A stretch of 64,000 nucleotides of DNA from Flavivirga spongiicola (GTDB taxonomy: Bacteria; Bacteroidota; Bacteroidia; Flavobacteriales; Flavobacteriaceae). The notes beneath the pieces were generated by a model, which had not been told where the DNA came from, did not search any database, and saw nothing but the letters and a program-made list of their open reading frames with translations. Where the stretch lies: positions 407,001-471,000 of the forward strand of contig NZ_JAUOEO010000001.1 in assembly GCF_030540825.1 (NCBI RefSeq), in the 5' to 3' direction. The position numbers and the translations under genes were made by a program. Positions within the stretch are counted from its first letter, which is position 1. Each line of letters starts with the position of its first letter. Positions 37,785 through 46,229 of this stretch are shown here, piece by piece.

Positions 37785-38300
37785 GTGAAAAGAAGTGTAA
37801 TAATACAAGGAAGCTCCAGGAGTCATGGAGATACTAGCAAAATAGTAAATTATATAGCTACAAATAACAATATTGACGTTGTTGATTTGTATACAAAAAA
37901 TATTGGGCATTATGACTATGACTACAAAAATGAAGGTGATGACTTTATAGGCTTAATAACACATATTGTTGAAACCTACGACACTATCATTTTTGCTACA
38001 CCAGTTTATTGGTATAGTATGAGTGGCATTTTAAAAGTATTTTTTGATAGAATTTCCGATTTAATTAGAATACATAAAGATACCGGCAGAAAATTACGTG
38101 GTAAAAATATGGCTATGATTAGTTGTAGTAATCATGATGATTTAAAAAAAGGTTTTTCTATGCCATTCGTAGAATCTGCAAACTATCTGAGTATGCTTTA
38201 TTTAGGAGACATTCATACCTACATTGAAAGCGATACTATAAATAATGAAGTAAAACTTAGAATCGATAAGTTCATAAAAACTATAAGCAATGCTATATAA
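37785..38300 (+). CDS. NAD(P)H-dependent FMN oxidoreductase, flavodoxin-like fold (171 aa)
   Basis: The start is GTG at 37785 (MKRSVIIQGSSRSHGDTSKI). The first loop GSSRSHGDTSKI is the FMN phosphate-binding loop of the NADPH-dependent FMN reductase family. TPVYWYSMSGILKVFFDR is the second FMN-contact block. It probably reduces quinones, azo compounds or flavin in the cytoplasm. A C-terminal MAMISCSNH block fits the dimer contact. Monocistronic. Confidence 0.88.
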   Translation: MKRSVIIQGSSRSHGDTSKIVNYIATNNNIDVVDLYTKNIGHYDYDYKNEGDDFIGLITHIVETYDTIIFATPVYWYSMSGILKVFFDRISDLIRIHKDTGRKLRGKNMAMISCSNHDDLKKGFSMPFVESANYLSMLYLGDIHTYIESDTINNEVKLRIDKFIKTISNAI

Positions 38301-38464
38301 TCTCTAGTCATACAAATCATTAAATTGAAATCTTAATCCTACAGAAACATTCGTTGAACGGTAATTAATCACATTAAAAGCGTATTATTTCGACAAAATG
38401 CATGGATATGCGTAATGTTTTTAATACATTGCAAACCCTATTTATGTTATGAAAACCAAATGTT

Positions 38465-39229
38465 ATGAAAAATTATTACTTATTATTCTTTCTAATCACG
38501 TCATTAGTTGTTAATGGGCAAAGTAATTATGATGATGCTAATTCTTATCTGGTTAATGCTTACTCCCACGTTAAAGATTCATATGATTCTAACAATATAA
38601 ATCATTTAAAATATTATGCTAACAGGTCTTTAGAGTCTTTTAAACTTGCAAAAGAACCATTGACTGAGTGTGATTGTGAAGTTGTTAAAGAACTTACTGA
38701 CAAATGTATTGATTTATTAGCGAAAGTTGATGCTGCTGAAACTTTTGAAAATGGTCGTTTTTATGTAAAACGCGCTAGAGATTATAGTAAAAATAGCGTT
38801 ATAGAAATTGACAAATGTTCAGCTTCCAATCCTTCTAACAATGTTGCAGAAGTTTCTGAATATCAAGATCAAGACGATGGCCTTTCTGAATTACAAAACG
38901 AACAGTTAAAACTAAAACAGCAACAAGAAGCTTTAAAGCTTAAAGAACAGCAAATCAAAATGAAATTAGCTGAGCAAAAAGTAAAAGAATTAATGATTAA
39001 AAAGAAAAAAATAATTCTTTCTTATGAAAATGCTATTTCGTCAAATGTTAACACTTACAACGAAACATTAAACGCTTGTGGATGTATTAATTATAAGCCT
39101 TTTAGAGACAATAAATCGCTTGAAGATATGACAGAAAAAAGTATCGGGGATGTAAAAACTCATTACATCGAACGTATTAGATCTATGGCTTCTGAATACT
39201 TATCACTACTGAATGGTTGTGACAAATAA
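38465..39229 (+). CDS. Secreted coiled-coil protein of unknown function (254 aa)
   Basis: The signal peptide MKNYYLLFFLITSLVVNGQ leads into a helical domain of about 110 residues with paired Cys (TECDCEVVKELTDKC, SVIEIDKCS), then a strong Gln/Lys-rich coiled coil (about 145-190: LKLKQQQEALKLKEQQIK) and a C-terminal helical end with CGCINYK. I do not recognise a named family. It probably acts in the periplasm. Convergent with the NtrC-like gene, with element C2 between them. Confidence 0.75.
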   Translation: MKNYYLLFFLITSLVVNGQSNYDDANSYLVNAYSHVKDSYDSNNINHLKYYANRSLESFKLAKEPLTECDCEVVKELTDKCIDLLAKVDAAETFENGRFYVKRARDYSKNSVIEIDKCSASNPSNNVAEVSEYQDQDDGLSELQNEQLKLKQQQEALKLKEQQIKMKLAEQKVKELMIKKKKIILSYENAISSNVNTYNETLNACGCINYKPFRDNKSLEDMTEKSIGDVKTHYIERIRSMASEYLSLLNGCDK

Positions 39230-39250
39230 GCCATAGCATATTAAAGTATA

Positions 39251-39363
39251 AAAAAGGAGTTTAAAAAGTAACATGTTTTGTCATTTAGAGCATAGCGAAG
39301 AATCTTATGTGTCTAAGAGATTCTTCATTGCATTCTGAATGACATCTTTTAGGCTCCTTTTTT
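39251..39363. repeat. Family C inverted repeat C2 between convergent genes
   Basis: Outer arms AAAAAAGGAGTTTAAAAAG and CTTTTAGGCTCCTTTTTT surround inner arms TGTCATTTAGAGCATAGCG with AGAATCTTA and AGATTCTTCATTG with CATTCTGAATGACA. The long hairpin with T-runs on both strands fits a bidirectional terminator between the coiled-coil gene and the NtrC-like gene. Confidence 0.75.
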
Positions 39364-39377
39364 ATAAATAATTCTAT

Positions 39378-40541
39378 TTACTTAGAAGCAAATAACTTAA
39401 CATCTTCCTCACTTACCTCGCTACCACCAAGAATGATTAAGCGTTCTACTACATTTCGTAACTCTCTAATATTCCCTGTCCAATCGTAATCTTGAAGTAA
39501 TTTAATAGCTTTATTTGAAAACGTTTTTTTCGCAGTTCCTTGTTCGCTGGAAATCTTATCTGTAAAATGATTTACTAATAAAGGAATATCGTCTCGTCTA
39601 TCATTTAAAGCAGGTACTTGAATTAATATAACGGCTAGTCTGTGATATAAATCTTCCCGAAATCTTCCTTCAGCAATTTCCTTTTTCAAATCTTTATTTG
39701 TTGCTGCAACGACACGAACATTTACCTTAATGTCCTTATCACTACCTACTCGCTGAATACGACTTTCTTGTAAAGCTCTAAGTACTTTTGCTTGAGCTGG
39801 TAAGCTCATATCTCCAATTTCATCTAAAAAAATAGTACCACCATTCGCTGCTTCAAATTTACCAGCTCTGTCTTTAACTGCACTTGTAAAAGCGCCTTTA
39901 ACATGGCCGAATAACTCACTTTCAATAAGTTCACTAGGTATCGCTGCACAATTAACTTCTATCATAGAGCCCTTAGCTCTGTCGCTTTTTTGGTGCAACC
40001 AATGTGCTACTAGCTCTTTTCCTGTTCCATTAGGACCTGTAATAAGTACACGAGCATCTGTTTGTGCTACTTTTTCAATAATACCTTTTATATGAGAAAT
40101 GGCTTCACTTTCTCCAATCATTTCAAAGTTTTTGCTTACTTTCTTTTTAAGCAATTTGTTTTCAACTACTAATTCTTTTTTATCTAAAGCATTACGAACT
40201 GTGTTCAGTAGCCTATTTAAATCTGGTGGTTTTGATATGTAATCAAAAGCTCCTAAACGCATCGTATTTACTGCTGTGTCTAAATCACCGTGCCCAGAAA
40301 TCATGACAATGGGTGTTTCGGGTTTTATCTTTTTTACTGCTTCTAATACTTCAACACCATCCATTTTTGGCATTTTTATATCACAAAGCACTAGATCAAA
40401 ATCATCATTTTTAATTTTATCAATACCTATTAAACCATCTTCAGCTTCTTCTACTTGGTAGGTATCATTCTCTTCTGAAAGAATTTTAACTAGCACACGT
40501 CTAATCGCTGCTTCGTCTTCTATTACTAATATTTTCGGCAT
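39378..40541 (-). CDS. NtrC-family sigma-54 response regulator lacking the Fis-type HTH (387 aa)
   Basis: The receiver domain (1-120) has D54 in CDIKMPKMDG. The AAA+ domain has Walker A GPNGTGKE (169-176), the sigma-54 contact loop GAFTSA (216-221; GAFTGA in most members), Walker B GGTIFLDEIGD (234-244), and the C-terminal arginine-finger region ending with GNIRELRNVVERL. The protein stops just after the AAA+ lid: the DNA-binding helix-turn-helix of canonical NtrC (about 470 residues) is missing, so it may act from solution or through a partner. It is the last gene of the ABC exporter-mscS operon, 84 bp downstream. Confidence 0.9.
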   Translation of the reverse strand: MPKILVIEDEAAIRRVLVKILSEENDTYQVEEAEDGLIGIDKIKNDDFDLVLCDIKMPKMDGVEVLEAVKKIKPETPIVMISGHGDLDTAVNTMRLGAFDYISKPPDLNRLLNTVRNALDKKELVVENKLLKKKVSKNFEMIGESEAISHIKGIIEKVAQTDARVLITGPNGTGKELVAHWLHQKSDRAKGSMIEVNCAAIPSELIESELFGHVKGAFTSAVKDRAGKFEAANGGTIFLDEIGDMSLPAQAKVLRALQESRIQRVGSDKDIKVNVRVVAATNKDLKKEIAEGRFREDLYHRLAVILIQVPALNDRRDDIPLLVNHFTDKISSEQGTAKKTFSNKAIKLLQDYDWTGNIRELRNVVERLIILGGSEVSEEDVKLFASK

Positions 40542-40625
40542 TTTATTTTAGATTAAAGAATACAGATGGAAATATAAGTCATCCATACTCAAATTATATT
40601 TTTTTTAAATCTTTTTCCTTATTCT

Positions 40626-41519
40626 CTAGCTCCCTTTATTCTGGGAAATAACATGTATGTCTCTTTGAGGGAATGGAATACTTATATTATGTTCTCTAAA
40701 TATTTTATCAATCGCAAATCTTAAATCACTTTTTGGAATTACAGCTTGGAAGCTATCATTAATAGTCACAATCAATTTAAAATTGAGTGAACTGTCTGCA
40801 AAATCTGTAAAAAGGACTAATGGTTCCGGGTACTTTAAAACATCTTTATTTTCTGAAGCTACTTGCAAAAGCAAACTTTTTACAAGGGCCACATCGCTAC
40901 CATAGGCAACACCAACCTCTACACTTTCTCGTGTTTTTGTTCCATTTTGCGTCCAGTTATACAAACTATTAGTTAAATATAAATGATTAGGAATTACCAA
41001 CACTTTATTATCAATAGTCACAGCTCTTGTTGTTCGGAGTTTAATTTCTTCAACGCGTCCAACTTTACCTTCCAATTCAATAATATCACCAACATGAACA
41101 GATTGATCTATTAAAATAAAAATACCAGAAATAATATCTTGGAATAATGTCTGTAAAGCAAGACCAACACCTATTAACAAACCTGCTGAAGCAGCTAAAA
41201 CAGCATTTATATTAACACCTGCTGTACTAAAAGCTATTAACAATACAATAAGATAAATAAACCACCGTGTAAATGAGAACACTGTAGCAAACTTAGCTTT
41301 ATCTTCTTTTGGTAATTTACGCGTAACTAATCGTTTAACTAGAGAAAGAATGATATTAGTTAATATAAAAAAGACGCAAACTAAAAGAAAAAAGCCCACA
41401 GTTATTTTAATAGTTTCTGCCTCATTTTCATAAAGTATAAAATCAATGAAGTCCATAAAACTTTCCCAAATCGAACTTTTTGTTATAGTCTCTTCTATTT
41501 TTTCTAAATTTTGATTCAT
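40626..41519 (-). CDS. MscS-family small-conductance mechanosensitive channel (297 aa)
   Basis: Three or more hydrophobic segments at about 40-65, 85-105 and 108-130, the last being the Gly/Ala-rich pore helix (AVLAASAGLLIGVGLALQTL). Next comes the beta domain signature GIFILIDQSVHVGDIIELEG, then VEEIKLRTTRAVTIDNKVLV with VIPNHLYLTNSLYN. It opens under membrane tension to release solutes. Its start is 1 bp from the stop of the ABC permease gene, so it is co-translated with an exporter. Confidence 0.93.
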   Translation of the reverse strand: MNQNLEKIEETITKSSIWESFMDFIDFILYENEAETIKITVGFFLLVCVFFILTNIILSLVKRLVTRKLPKEDKAKFATVFSFTRWFIYLIVLLIAFSTAGVNINAVLAASAGLLIGVGLALQTLFQDIISGIFILIDQSVHVGDIIELEGKVGRVEEIKLRTTRAVTIDNKVLVIPNHLYLTNSLYNWTQNGTKTRESVEVGVAYGSDVALVKSLLLQVASENKDVLKYPEPLVLFTDFADSSLNFKLIVTINDSFQAVIPKSDLRFAIDKIFREHNISIPFPQRDIHVISQNKGS

Positions 41520-41520
41520 T

Positions 41521-42834
41521 TTAATACTTAATCCATTTGATTAATTCCTTATAACTCGGTTTTTTACCATACATTAAAATACCAACTCTGTATATTTTGG
41601 CCGCAAACCAAACTGTAAACATAAACGAACCAATTAGTAGCAATAATGATACCAATTGTTGCCACAGAGGTACTCCAAAAGGAATACGCATAAGCATAAC
41701 CACTGGTGATGTTAAAGGTATAAAAGAAAATACTGTAGACACCGTTCCGTGTGGATCTTCAATAACTGTAAAGATACCAATATAAACAGCTAAAATTAAA
41801 GGCATTATTATCGGCAGTAAAAACTGCTGCGTATCTGTTTCATTATCTACCGCTGCTCCAATAGCTGCATATAGTGAACTATACAACAAATAACCTCCAA
41901 TAAAGAATAGTATAAACGCCATAATAAGATTCATTAATGGTAAATTTTGCAAAGCTGTTTTAAAAGATTCAAAATAAAAATCTACACCAGAACCGTCCGA
42001 AGCTAATTGCATTAATTCTTGTTGTGGCGTTGTTGAATCAAATAAATTAACACCTATCACTAATGAAACAATAGTCATTAAAAGACCTCCAAAAATCATC
42101 CAAATAATAAACTGTGTGATGCCTGCCAGCGAAGTACCTATAATTTTACCAAGCATTAACTGTACTGGCTTTACAGAAGAAATAATAATTTCTATTATTC
42201 TACTTGTTTTTTCCTCAATGACACTACGCATAATCATATTACCATAAATAATGATAAACATAAACAACAAATACCCAGCAGCAATTCCAAAACCAAGTTT
42301 AGCAAAACTATCTATTTTTGATGTTTTTTCACCTTCAAAGCTTTCTTGAGCTATGTCAATTCTTATTTTTGAAGCATTTATTAAATTAAGATCTATACCT
42401 TGCTCTTGCAGTTTAATATTTGTAAATGTCTTTTCTAATTGGCTCTCCAAATTAGAAATTAAAGTAAGTGATGGTGATTCTTCTGAATAGAACTTAATAT
42501 GGTTGGCAACTGTTTCCATAGTATCAAATTTATCTATATGCAACAATCCATAAGAAGCAGTTTCCTTTGATATTATTTTAGCTTCTTCTAAGGACATATT
42601 CTCTAGAATATGATAGGTTGTTTTTTCTGAGTTCTTAAAAACATTTTTTACGAATCCTGATTCATCCAAAACAGAAATAGTACGTACTTTATCATTATTT
42701 AACTGTGCTAAATAAGCAACAACTGCAATGAGTACTATCATTATAATAGGACTTAAAATAGTCATCACTATAAATGACTTATTCTTAACCTTTGTTAGAT
42801 ATTCGCGTTTTATTATAAGCGGTAAATGGTTCAT
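41521..42834 (-). CDS. ABC transporter permease, NatB-like (437 aa)
   Basis: One N-terminal membrane segment, a periplasmic domain of about 150 residues, and five or six C-terminal segments, the layout of COG1668/NatB exporters. NMIMRSVIEEKTSRIIEIII is the family coupling region. It pairs with the ATPase encoded 4 bp upstream. NatAB-type systems export Na+ or drugs, but this cannot be decided here. Confidence 0.92.
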   Translation of the reverse strand: MNHLPLIIKREYLTKVKNKSFIVMTILSPIIMIVLIAVVAYLAQLNNDKVRTISVLDESGFVKNVFKNSEKTTYHILENMSLEEAKIISKETASYGLLHIDKFDTMETVANHIKFYSEESPSLTLISNLESQLEKTFTNIKLQEQGIDLNLINASKIRIDIAQESFEGEKTSKIDSFAKLGFGIAAGYLLFMFIIIYGNMIMRSVIEEKTSRIIEIIISSVKPVQLMLGKIIGTSLAGITQFIIWMIFGGLLMTIVSLVIGVNLFDSTTPQQELMQLASDGSGVDFYFESFKTALQNLPLMNLIMAFILFFIGGYLLYSSLYAAIGAAVDNETDTQQFLLPIIMPLILAVYIGIFTVIEDPHGTVSTVFSFIPLTSPVVMLMRIPFGVPLWQQLVSLLLLIGSFMFTVWFAAKIYRVGILMYGKKPSYKELIKWIKY

Positions 42835-42838
42835 AAAA

Positions 42839-43765
42839 TTAATTATTCTTTACAGTTTGAATAAAAATATCGTTTACACTTGGTATTAATTCAACAAAAT
42901 GAGAGATCTCTCCTTTAGAAGTTAAATAACTTAATAAATCGTTTGGCTTATCAGTTTCAGAAAGTTTTATATTTAGTTTTAATTCGTCTTCTAAAGTTTT
43001 AAAATTGGCTGTTGAAATATCAAACTTATTTGTTAACTCTTGTTCTAAAATTTCTTTATGATTTGTTCGAATACCAACCTCGTAAGTATTTATTTTATAG
43101 TGTCGTTTTACATCAATTAGTTTACCATCAAGGATTTTATTCGATTTATGTATCAGTGCAATATCATCACAAAGTTCTTCAACAGATTCCATTCTATGAG
43201 TAGAAAAAATAACCGTAGCACCTTCTTCTCGCAAACGTAAAATTTCGTCTTTAATTAAATTGGCATTTATAGGGTCGAAACCTGAAAAAGGTTCATCAAA
43301 AATTAGAAGTTTTGGCTGATGTAATACTGTAACGACAAACTGTATTTTTTGAGCCATTCCTTTAGATAGTTCCTGAATTTTCTTATTCCACCAGTCTCCT
43401 ATCTCTAAGCGTTCAAACCAATATTTTAGACGTGTTCTGGCTTCTGCCTTGCTCAAACCTTTTAACTGAGCTAAATATAAAGCTTGCTCCCCTACTTTCA
43501 TAGATTTATAAAGACCACGTTCTTCTGGTAAATAACCAATATCTTTAATATGAGTAGGTTTAAGTAATTCACCATCTAGATGCACCTTTCCATGATCTGG
43601 CATCGTTATTTGATTTATAACGCGTATGAGTGTTGTTTTGCCTGCTCCATTGGGCCCTAACAAACCAAAAATACTGCCTTTAGGAACCGTAATTGACACT
43701 TTATTAAGTGCTCTAAAGTCTCCGAAGTTTTTAGAAACCTCTTTAACTTCTAGTAAGTTGTTCAT
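42839..43765 (-). CDS. ABC transporter ATP-binding protein, NatA-like (308 aa)
   Basis: Nucleotide-binding domain with Walker A GLLGPNGAGKTTLIRVI (about 34-50), signature ELSKGMAQKIQF (LSKGM in place of LSGGQ, common in this group), Walker B LLIFDEPFSGFDP and the H-loop STHRM. About 90 extra C-terminal residues follow. First gene of the operon exporter ATPase, permease, MscS, NtrC-like regulator. Element A3 lies 58 bp upstream of its start. Confidence 0.94.
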   Translation of the reverse strand: MNNLLEVKEVSKNFGDFRALNKVSITVPKGSIFGLLGPNGAGKTTLIRVINQITMPDHGKVHLDGELLKPTHIKDIGYLPEERGLYKSMKVGEQALYLAQLKGLSKAEARTRLKYWFERLEIGDWWNKKIQELSKGMAQKIQFVVTVLHQPKLLIFDEPFSGFDPINANLIKDEILRLREEGATVIFSTHRMESVEELCDDIALIHKSNKILDGKLIDVKRHYKINTYEVGIRTNHKEILEQELTNKFDISTANFKTLEDELKLNIKLSETDKPNDLLSYLTSKGEISHFVELIPSVNDIFIQTVKNN

Positions 43766-43825
43766 TCTTATTTTTTAATTGACTTGATATATGTAAATAT
43801 ATTAAATGTTATAAACTAACATATT

Positions 43826-44004
43826 GAACTTATTTTAACTTTTTATGATTCTTTGCAAAATCATCTCATTCTACAACGAGTCAGGCTATTTTGCCATTAT
43901 ATTTTAGCTTTGTATTACTCTATAGCACTTCTATGCAGTTCAAAAAAGCTTTCACCTGAGAACAAATTTCATTTTTCGGTTGAATAAAAAACTAAGATGA
44001 ATTC
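43826..44004 (+). mobile_element. MITE-like element A3
   Basis: 179 bp with ends GAACTTATTTTAACTTTTT and AAACTAAGATGAATTC, flanked by ATT on both sides (43823-43825 and 44005-44007). The left half matches A1 (CAACGAGTCAGGCTATTTT); the right half matches A2 and A4 (TATGCAGTTCAAAAAAGC, TTTTTCGGTTGAATAAAAAA). The arms pair with about five mismatches or wobbles. No coding capacity. Confidence 0.82.
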
Positions 44005-44061
44005 ATTGAATAATACAGTAAAACACTCTAAATAAAAGGGTTAACTTTATAAAAAACAAAA

Positions 44062-44087
44062 CCCACCCTTAATAAATTAAGGATGGG
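44062..44087 (-). terminator. Terminator downstream of grpE-dnaJ
   Basis: CCCACCCTTAAT and ATTAAGGATGGG pair with one mismatch. On the minus strand it is followed by a T-rich run, so it fits a terminator for the dnaJ transcript, about 330 bp after the dnaJ stop and beyond element B3. Confidence 0.55.
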
Positions 44088-44168
44088 AAAAAAATTGCTA
44101 TGAAAAAGAAAAATTACCACTAAAATAAATTAGTGATAATTCAAATATAGTTATTTTTTATATACTAA

Positions 44169-44329
44169 TACCTATTAAACCTCAAAATGACGCATATAAT
44201 TCGCTTCTTTTTCACTTATATTTCTCCAAAAAACAGAACCATAGCTTGGCTATTCTTATATTTTTTGACTTATCTAAGCAAAAAAATAATTCAAATTATT
44301 TATGCATTATTTTGAAATTCAATTGGTAT
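44169..44329 (+). mobile_element. MITE-like element B3
   Basis: 161 bp with ends TACCTATTAAACCTCAAAAT and, as the inverse with some differences, ATTTTGAAATTCAATTGGTA. It is flanked by TAA on both sides (44166-44168 and 44330-44332). The centre holds the hairpin ATAGCTTGGCTAT inside AGAACCATAGC, as in B1. It lies in the 3' region of dnaJ, upstream of the probable terminator. Confidence 0.8.
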
Positions 44330-44418
44330 AATAACAAAACCATAAGAGAACTTTCTTTTATAGTTTAAAAATTTTGTGTGTATAAACCTAGTCCTTTATT
44401 ACTAAAAATGTCCTCCTT

Positions 44419-45537
44419 TTATGAGAACATATCTTTTACTTTCTCAAAAAATGATTTATCAGAACTTTCCGGTTTTGGCTCGAAATGTTCATCATTTCTC
44501 ATGGATTCAAAAAATTCTTTTTGGTTCTTATTTAAAGTTTTTGGTGTCCATACATTTACATGCACTAATAAGTCACCTTTACCATAACCGTTAATACTTG
44601 GTATCCCTTTTCCGCGTAAACGTAAAATTTTACCAGATTGTACACCAGGCTCTACTTTAATACGCACTTTACCAGTTACAGTGTCAATTTCTTTAGAAGT
44701 ACCTAAAACAGCATCTGGATAACTCACATATAAATCGTAGTGTAAATTATCTCCTTCACGCTGTAATTTATCATGTGCCTCTTCTTCAATAACAACTATA
44801 AGATCTCCTGAAATGCCATTTCCTGGAGCTTCATTCCCCTTACCCGACACTTTAAGCTGCATACCATCTACAACGCCTGCAGGTATTTTTATAGAAACAG
44901 TCTCTTCGGCAACTTTTAACCCTTGAGAATCTGCATCACTTGGCTTCTTATCTATGGTTTGCCCCGCTCCGCCACACACATTACATGGTGCAGATGTTTG
45001 CATTCTACCTAAGATCGTATTTGCTATACGTGTTACTTGTCCACTACCATTACATGTAGAACATGTTTTATAGGTGGTTCCTGGTGCCTGAACCTTTCGT
45101 TTTACTTTTACTTTTTTCTCTACACCATTGGCAATTTCCTCTAAAGTTAATTTTACACGAATACGGAGATTACTCCCTTTTACACGACGTTGGCCACCGC
45201 CACCACCAAAACCTGAGAATCCGCCACCGCCAAAACCACCACCAAAAATATCACCGAACTGGCTAAAAATGTCATCCATATTCATGCCGCCACCGCCAAA
45301 GCCACCACCATTTTCAAAGGCTTGATGACCAAATTGATCGTAACGTGCTTTTTTATCTGCATCACTCAATACCTCATAAGCTTCGGCTGCTTCTTTAAAT
45401 TTAGCTTCAGCTCCTTTATCATCTGGATTCTTATCTGGGTGAAATTCAATTGCTTTTTTTCGGTAAGCTTTCTTTATTTCAGCTTCAGTAGCTCCTTTAT
45501 TAACTCCTAATATCTCGTAATAATCTCTTTTTGCCAT
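44419..45537 (-). CDS. dnaJ: Chaperone DnaJ (Hsp40)
   Basis: Co-chaperone that stimulates DnaK ATPase and delivers clients. The J domain (1-70) has HPD in [11 protein letters not shown]; a Gly/Phe-rich region follows (75-115). The zinc region keeps only two of the four CxxCxGxG motifs, CSTCNGSG and CNVCGGAG, which by position are motifs 2 and 3 (zinc centre II). Motifs 1 and 4 are replaced, the latter by KPSDADSQG. The C-terminal substrate domains are intact ([19 protein letters not shown]). Lies 9 bp after grpE in one operon. Confidence 0.97.
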   Translation of the reverse strand: MAKRDYYEILGVNKGATEAEIKKAYRKKAIEFHPDKNPDDKGAEAKFKEAAEAYEVLSDADKKARYDQFGHQAFENGGGFGGGGMNMDDIFSQFGDIFGGGFGGGGFSGFGGGGGQRRVKGSNLRIRVKLTLEEIANGVEKKVKVKRKVQAPGTTYKTCSTCNGSGQVTRIANTILGRMQTSAPCNVCGGAGQTIDKKPSDADSQGLKVAEETVSIKIPAGVVDGMQLKVSGKGNEAPGNGISGDLIVVIEEEAHDKLQREGDNLHYDLYVSYPDAVLGTSKEIDTVTGKVRIKVEPGVQSGKILRLRGKGIPSINGYGKGDLLVHVNVWTPKTLNKNQKEFFESMRNDEHFEPKPESSDKSFFEKVKDMFS

Positions 45538-45546
45538 GTCTATATT

Positions 45547-46098
45547 TTATTGCCCTATAACAACTTTTGGAAAACGAATTACTTTCTCACCAAGCTTATA
45601 TCCTTTTTCAATAACATCAATAATTTTTCCTTTTAAGTCGTCACTAGGTGCTGGTATTTGGGTAATAGCTTCATGATCATCAGCATTAAAAACATCTCCT
45701 TTTTCCACCTTAACAACTGTCAATCCTTTTTGCTCTAGAGTTTTTATTAATTTTTGATAAATTAATAAAACCCCATTGCGTAACTCTTCTGCTTCTTTAT
45801 CTTCCTCTATATGAGTTAATGCACGCTCAAAATCATCAAGAATCGGCAATAACGTTTTCATCACATCTTCACTTGCTGTCGAAAATAACTCAATACGCTC
45901 TTTAGCAGTACGTCGTTTATAATTTTCAAATTCGGCAAATAAACGTAGAAACTTATCTTTTTCTTGTTTTAATTCTGCTTGAAGCTTCTCTTCTACTGTC
46001 TTTTCTTCAACAACCTGTTCTTCAACTTCAATAGTTTCATTCTGTACGCCGTCTATTTGATCGCTTTCTATATCGTTTGTTTTTTCTTTCTTACTCAT
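45547..46098 (-). CDS. grpE: Nucleotide exchange factor GrpE
   Basis: Releases ADP from DnaK. The acidic N-terminus (1-35) leads into a long helix with KFLRLFAEFENYKRRTAKER, and the beta domain has GVLLIYQKLIKTLEQKGL and KVIRFPKVVIGQ. At 183 residues it is of normal length. The gene precedes dnaJ with 9 bp between. A sigma-54-like -24/-12 element lies 37 bp upstream of the start. Confidence 0.96.
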   Translation of the reverse strand: MSKKEKTNDIESDQIDGVQNETIEVEEQVVEEKTVEEKLQAELKQEKDKFLRLFAEFENYKRRTAKERIELFSTASEDVMKTLLPILDDFERALTHIEEDKEAEELRNGVLLIYQKLIKTLEQKGLTVVKVEKGDVFNADDHEAITQIPAPSDDLKGKIIDVIEKGYKLGEKVIRFPKVVIGQ

Positions 46099-46134
46099 TA
46101 CTGCATTTAAATTTTATACAAATACTAAAATTAG

Positions 46135-46153
46135 TTGGCAAAAGTACTGCCAA
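46135..46153 (-). promoter_or_regulatory. Candidate sigma-54 promoter of grpE-dnaJ
   Basis: The minus strand reads TTGGCAGTACTTTTGCCAA. The GG and GC doublets are exactly 10 bp apart, as in the -24/-12 consensus TGGCAC-N5-TTGC, with one mismatch in the -24 part. Transcription would start near 46126, giving a leader of about 28 nt. The sequence is also an inverted repeat, TTGGCA-N7-TGCCAA, so an operator is the alternative reading. Confidence 0.55.
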
Positions 46154-46229
46154 TATTATAAAAATGTCATAATGTCATTAAATATTTTTATTTTTTTTGA
46201 ATGTGTTTAAATGAAAGACATTACAATTA

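Noticed and set aside
45063..45325. Overlapping plus-strand ORFs rich in Pro/His opposite dnaJ
   Set aside because: They are the complement of the Gly/Phe-rich region of dnaJ; the Pro-rich content follows from the Gly codons.
46099..46140. CIRCE/HrcA operator upstream of grpE
   Set aside because: The palindrome there is TTGGCA-N7-TGCCAA, not TTAGCACTC-N9-GAGTGCTAA.
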